Shown piece by piece: positions 5,121 through 5,178 of a stretch of DNA of 5,178 nucleotides. The translations under genes and the position numbers were made by a program. The DNA lies in NCBI GenBank assembly GCA_937902315.1, contig CALGUG010000066.1:1-5178 (forward strand), read 5' to 3'. Every line of letters begins with the position of its first letter. The stretch's first letter is position 1. Under the pieces are notes generated by a model. That model saw nothing but the letters and a program-made list of their open reading frames with translations. It was not told the origin of the DNA and did not search any database. The DNA is from an uncultured Chloroflexales bacterium (GTDB lineage: Bacteria > Chloroflexota > Chloroflexia > Chloroflexales > Chloroflexaceae).

Positions 5121-5178
5121 ATTTAACGCTTAGCTAAGCGGCGCCCTGACAAGGGCGTCCGGTGGAGGCCGAAGGCCG
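5121..5178 (-). other. Partial attC site of the next cassette upstream
   Basis: The right-hand end carries the GTTAAAT core (5127-5121) and the adjacent arm GCTTAGCTAAGC, itself a palindrome. CGCCCTGACAAGGGCG (5142-5157) forms a small hairpin, and GGCC (5167-5170)/GGCC (5174-5177) forms another around a GAA loop. The other core lies beyond the window, so the pairing of the outer arms cannot be checked. Confidence 0.75.

Larger units (their letters stand above)
1..5178 (-). mobile_element. Integron gene-cassette array, internal segment
   Basis: Eight attC-like sites in the same orientation break the window into seven complete cassettes and two partial ones. All supported genes are on the minus strand, one per cassette, with short leaders and no intergenic DNA other than the attC sites. 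Cassette lengths from right to left are 446, 875, 424, 1296, 296, 1014 and 732 bp. Using G^TT as the crossover, the junctions fall at 5126/5127, 4680/4681, 3805/3806, 3381/3382, 2085/2086, 1789/1790, 775/776 and 43/44. No intI, attI or Pc promoter is present; by the usual layout they would lie to the right. The varied attC lengths and the lack of resistance genes favour a sedentary chromosomal integron over a clinical class 1 integron, but the window alone cannot settle this. Confidence 0.93.

Overview
The window is an uninterrupted stretch of an integron gene-cassette array. Every gene I can support lies on the minus strand. Each is separated from the next by an imperfect inverted repeat of about 48-78 bp that has the properties of an attC recombination site: an outer TAAC/GTTA core pair, GC-rich complementary arms, extrahelical bases, and gene stop codons lying in or next to the core. 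Taking the cut as G^TT in each simple-site core, I place seven complete cassettes at 4681-5126, 3806-4680, 3382-3805, 2086-3381, 1790-2085, 776-1789 and 44-775. The window ends add a partial attC (5121-5178) and the first codons of another cassette gene (1-21). Cassette genes normally read away from attI, so the integrase and attI should lie beyond the right-hand end; neither is in the window.

Right to left, in transcription order: a two-helix membrane protein resembling the membrane anchor of Mrr-type restriction endonucleases; an SseB-family protein; a DUF3144-type small protein; an S41 peptidase lipoprotein; a 296-bp cassette with no convincing gene; a CoiA-like zinc-finger/nuclease-fold protein with an extra C-terminal zinc ribbon; an unrecognised protein with one C-terminal membrane anchor; and the start of a gene beginning MIVVYGI.

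The organism is probably a gammaproteobacterium with a sedentary chromosomal integron. SseB and DUF3144 homologues are typical of Gammaproteobacteria, the attC sites vary in length and sequence, and there are no resistance genes. This assignment is inference. The genes do not form a pathway: cassettes are captured one by one, and neighbours need not cooperate. Expression probably depends on a distant promoter upstream plus occasional internal promoters.

The points most worth a second look are: three attC cores supply an ATG that leads directly into the downstream gene start; four attC sites contain perfect short hairpins with a GAA triloop on the strand expected to fold for recombination; the 296-bp cassette has an interrupted lipoprotein-like frame; and the CoiA-like protein seems to have lost its catalytic acid.
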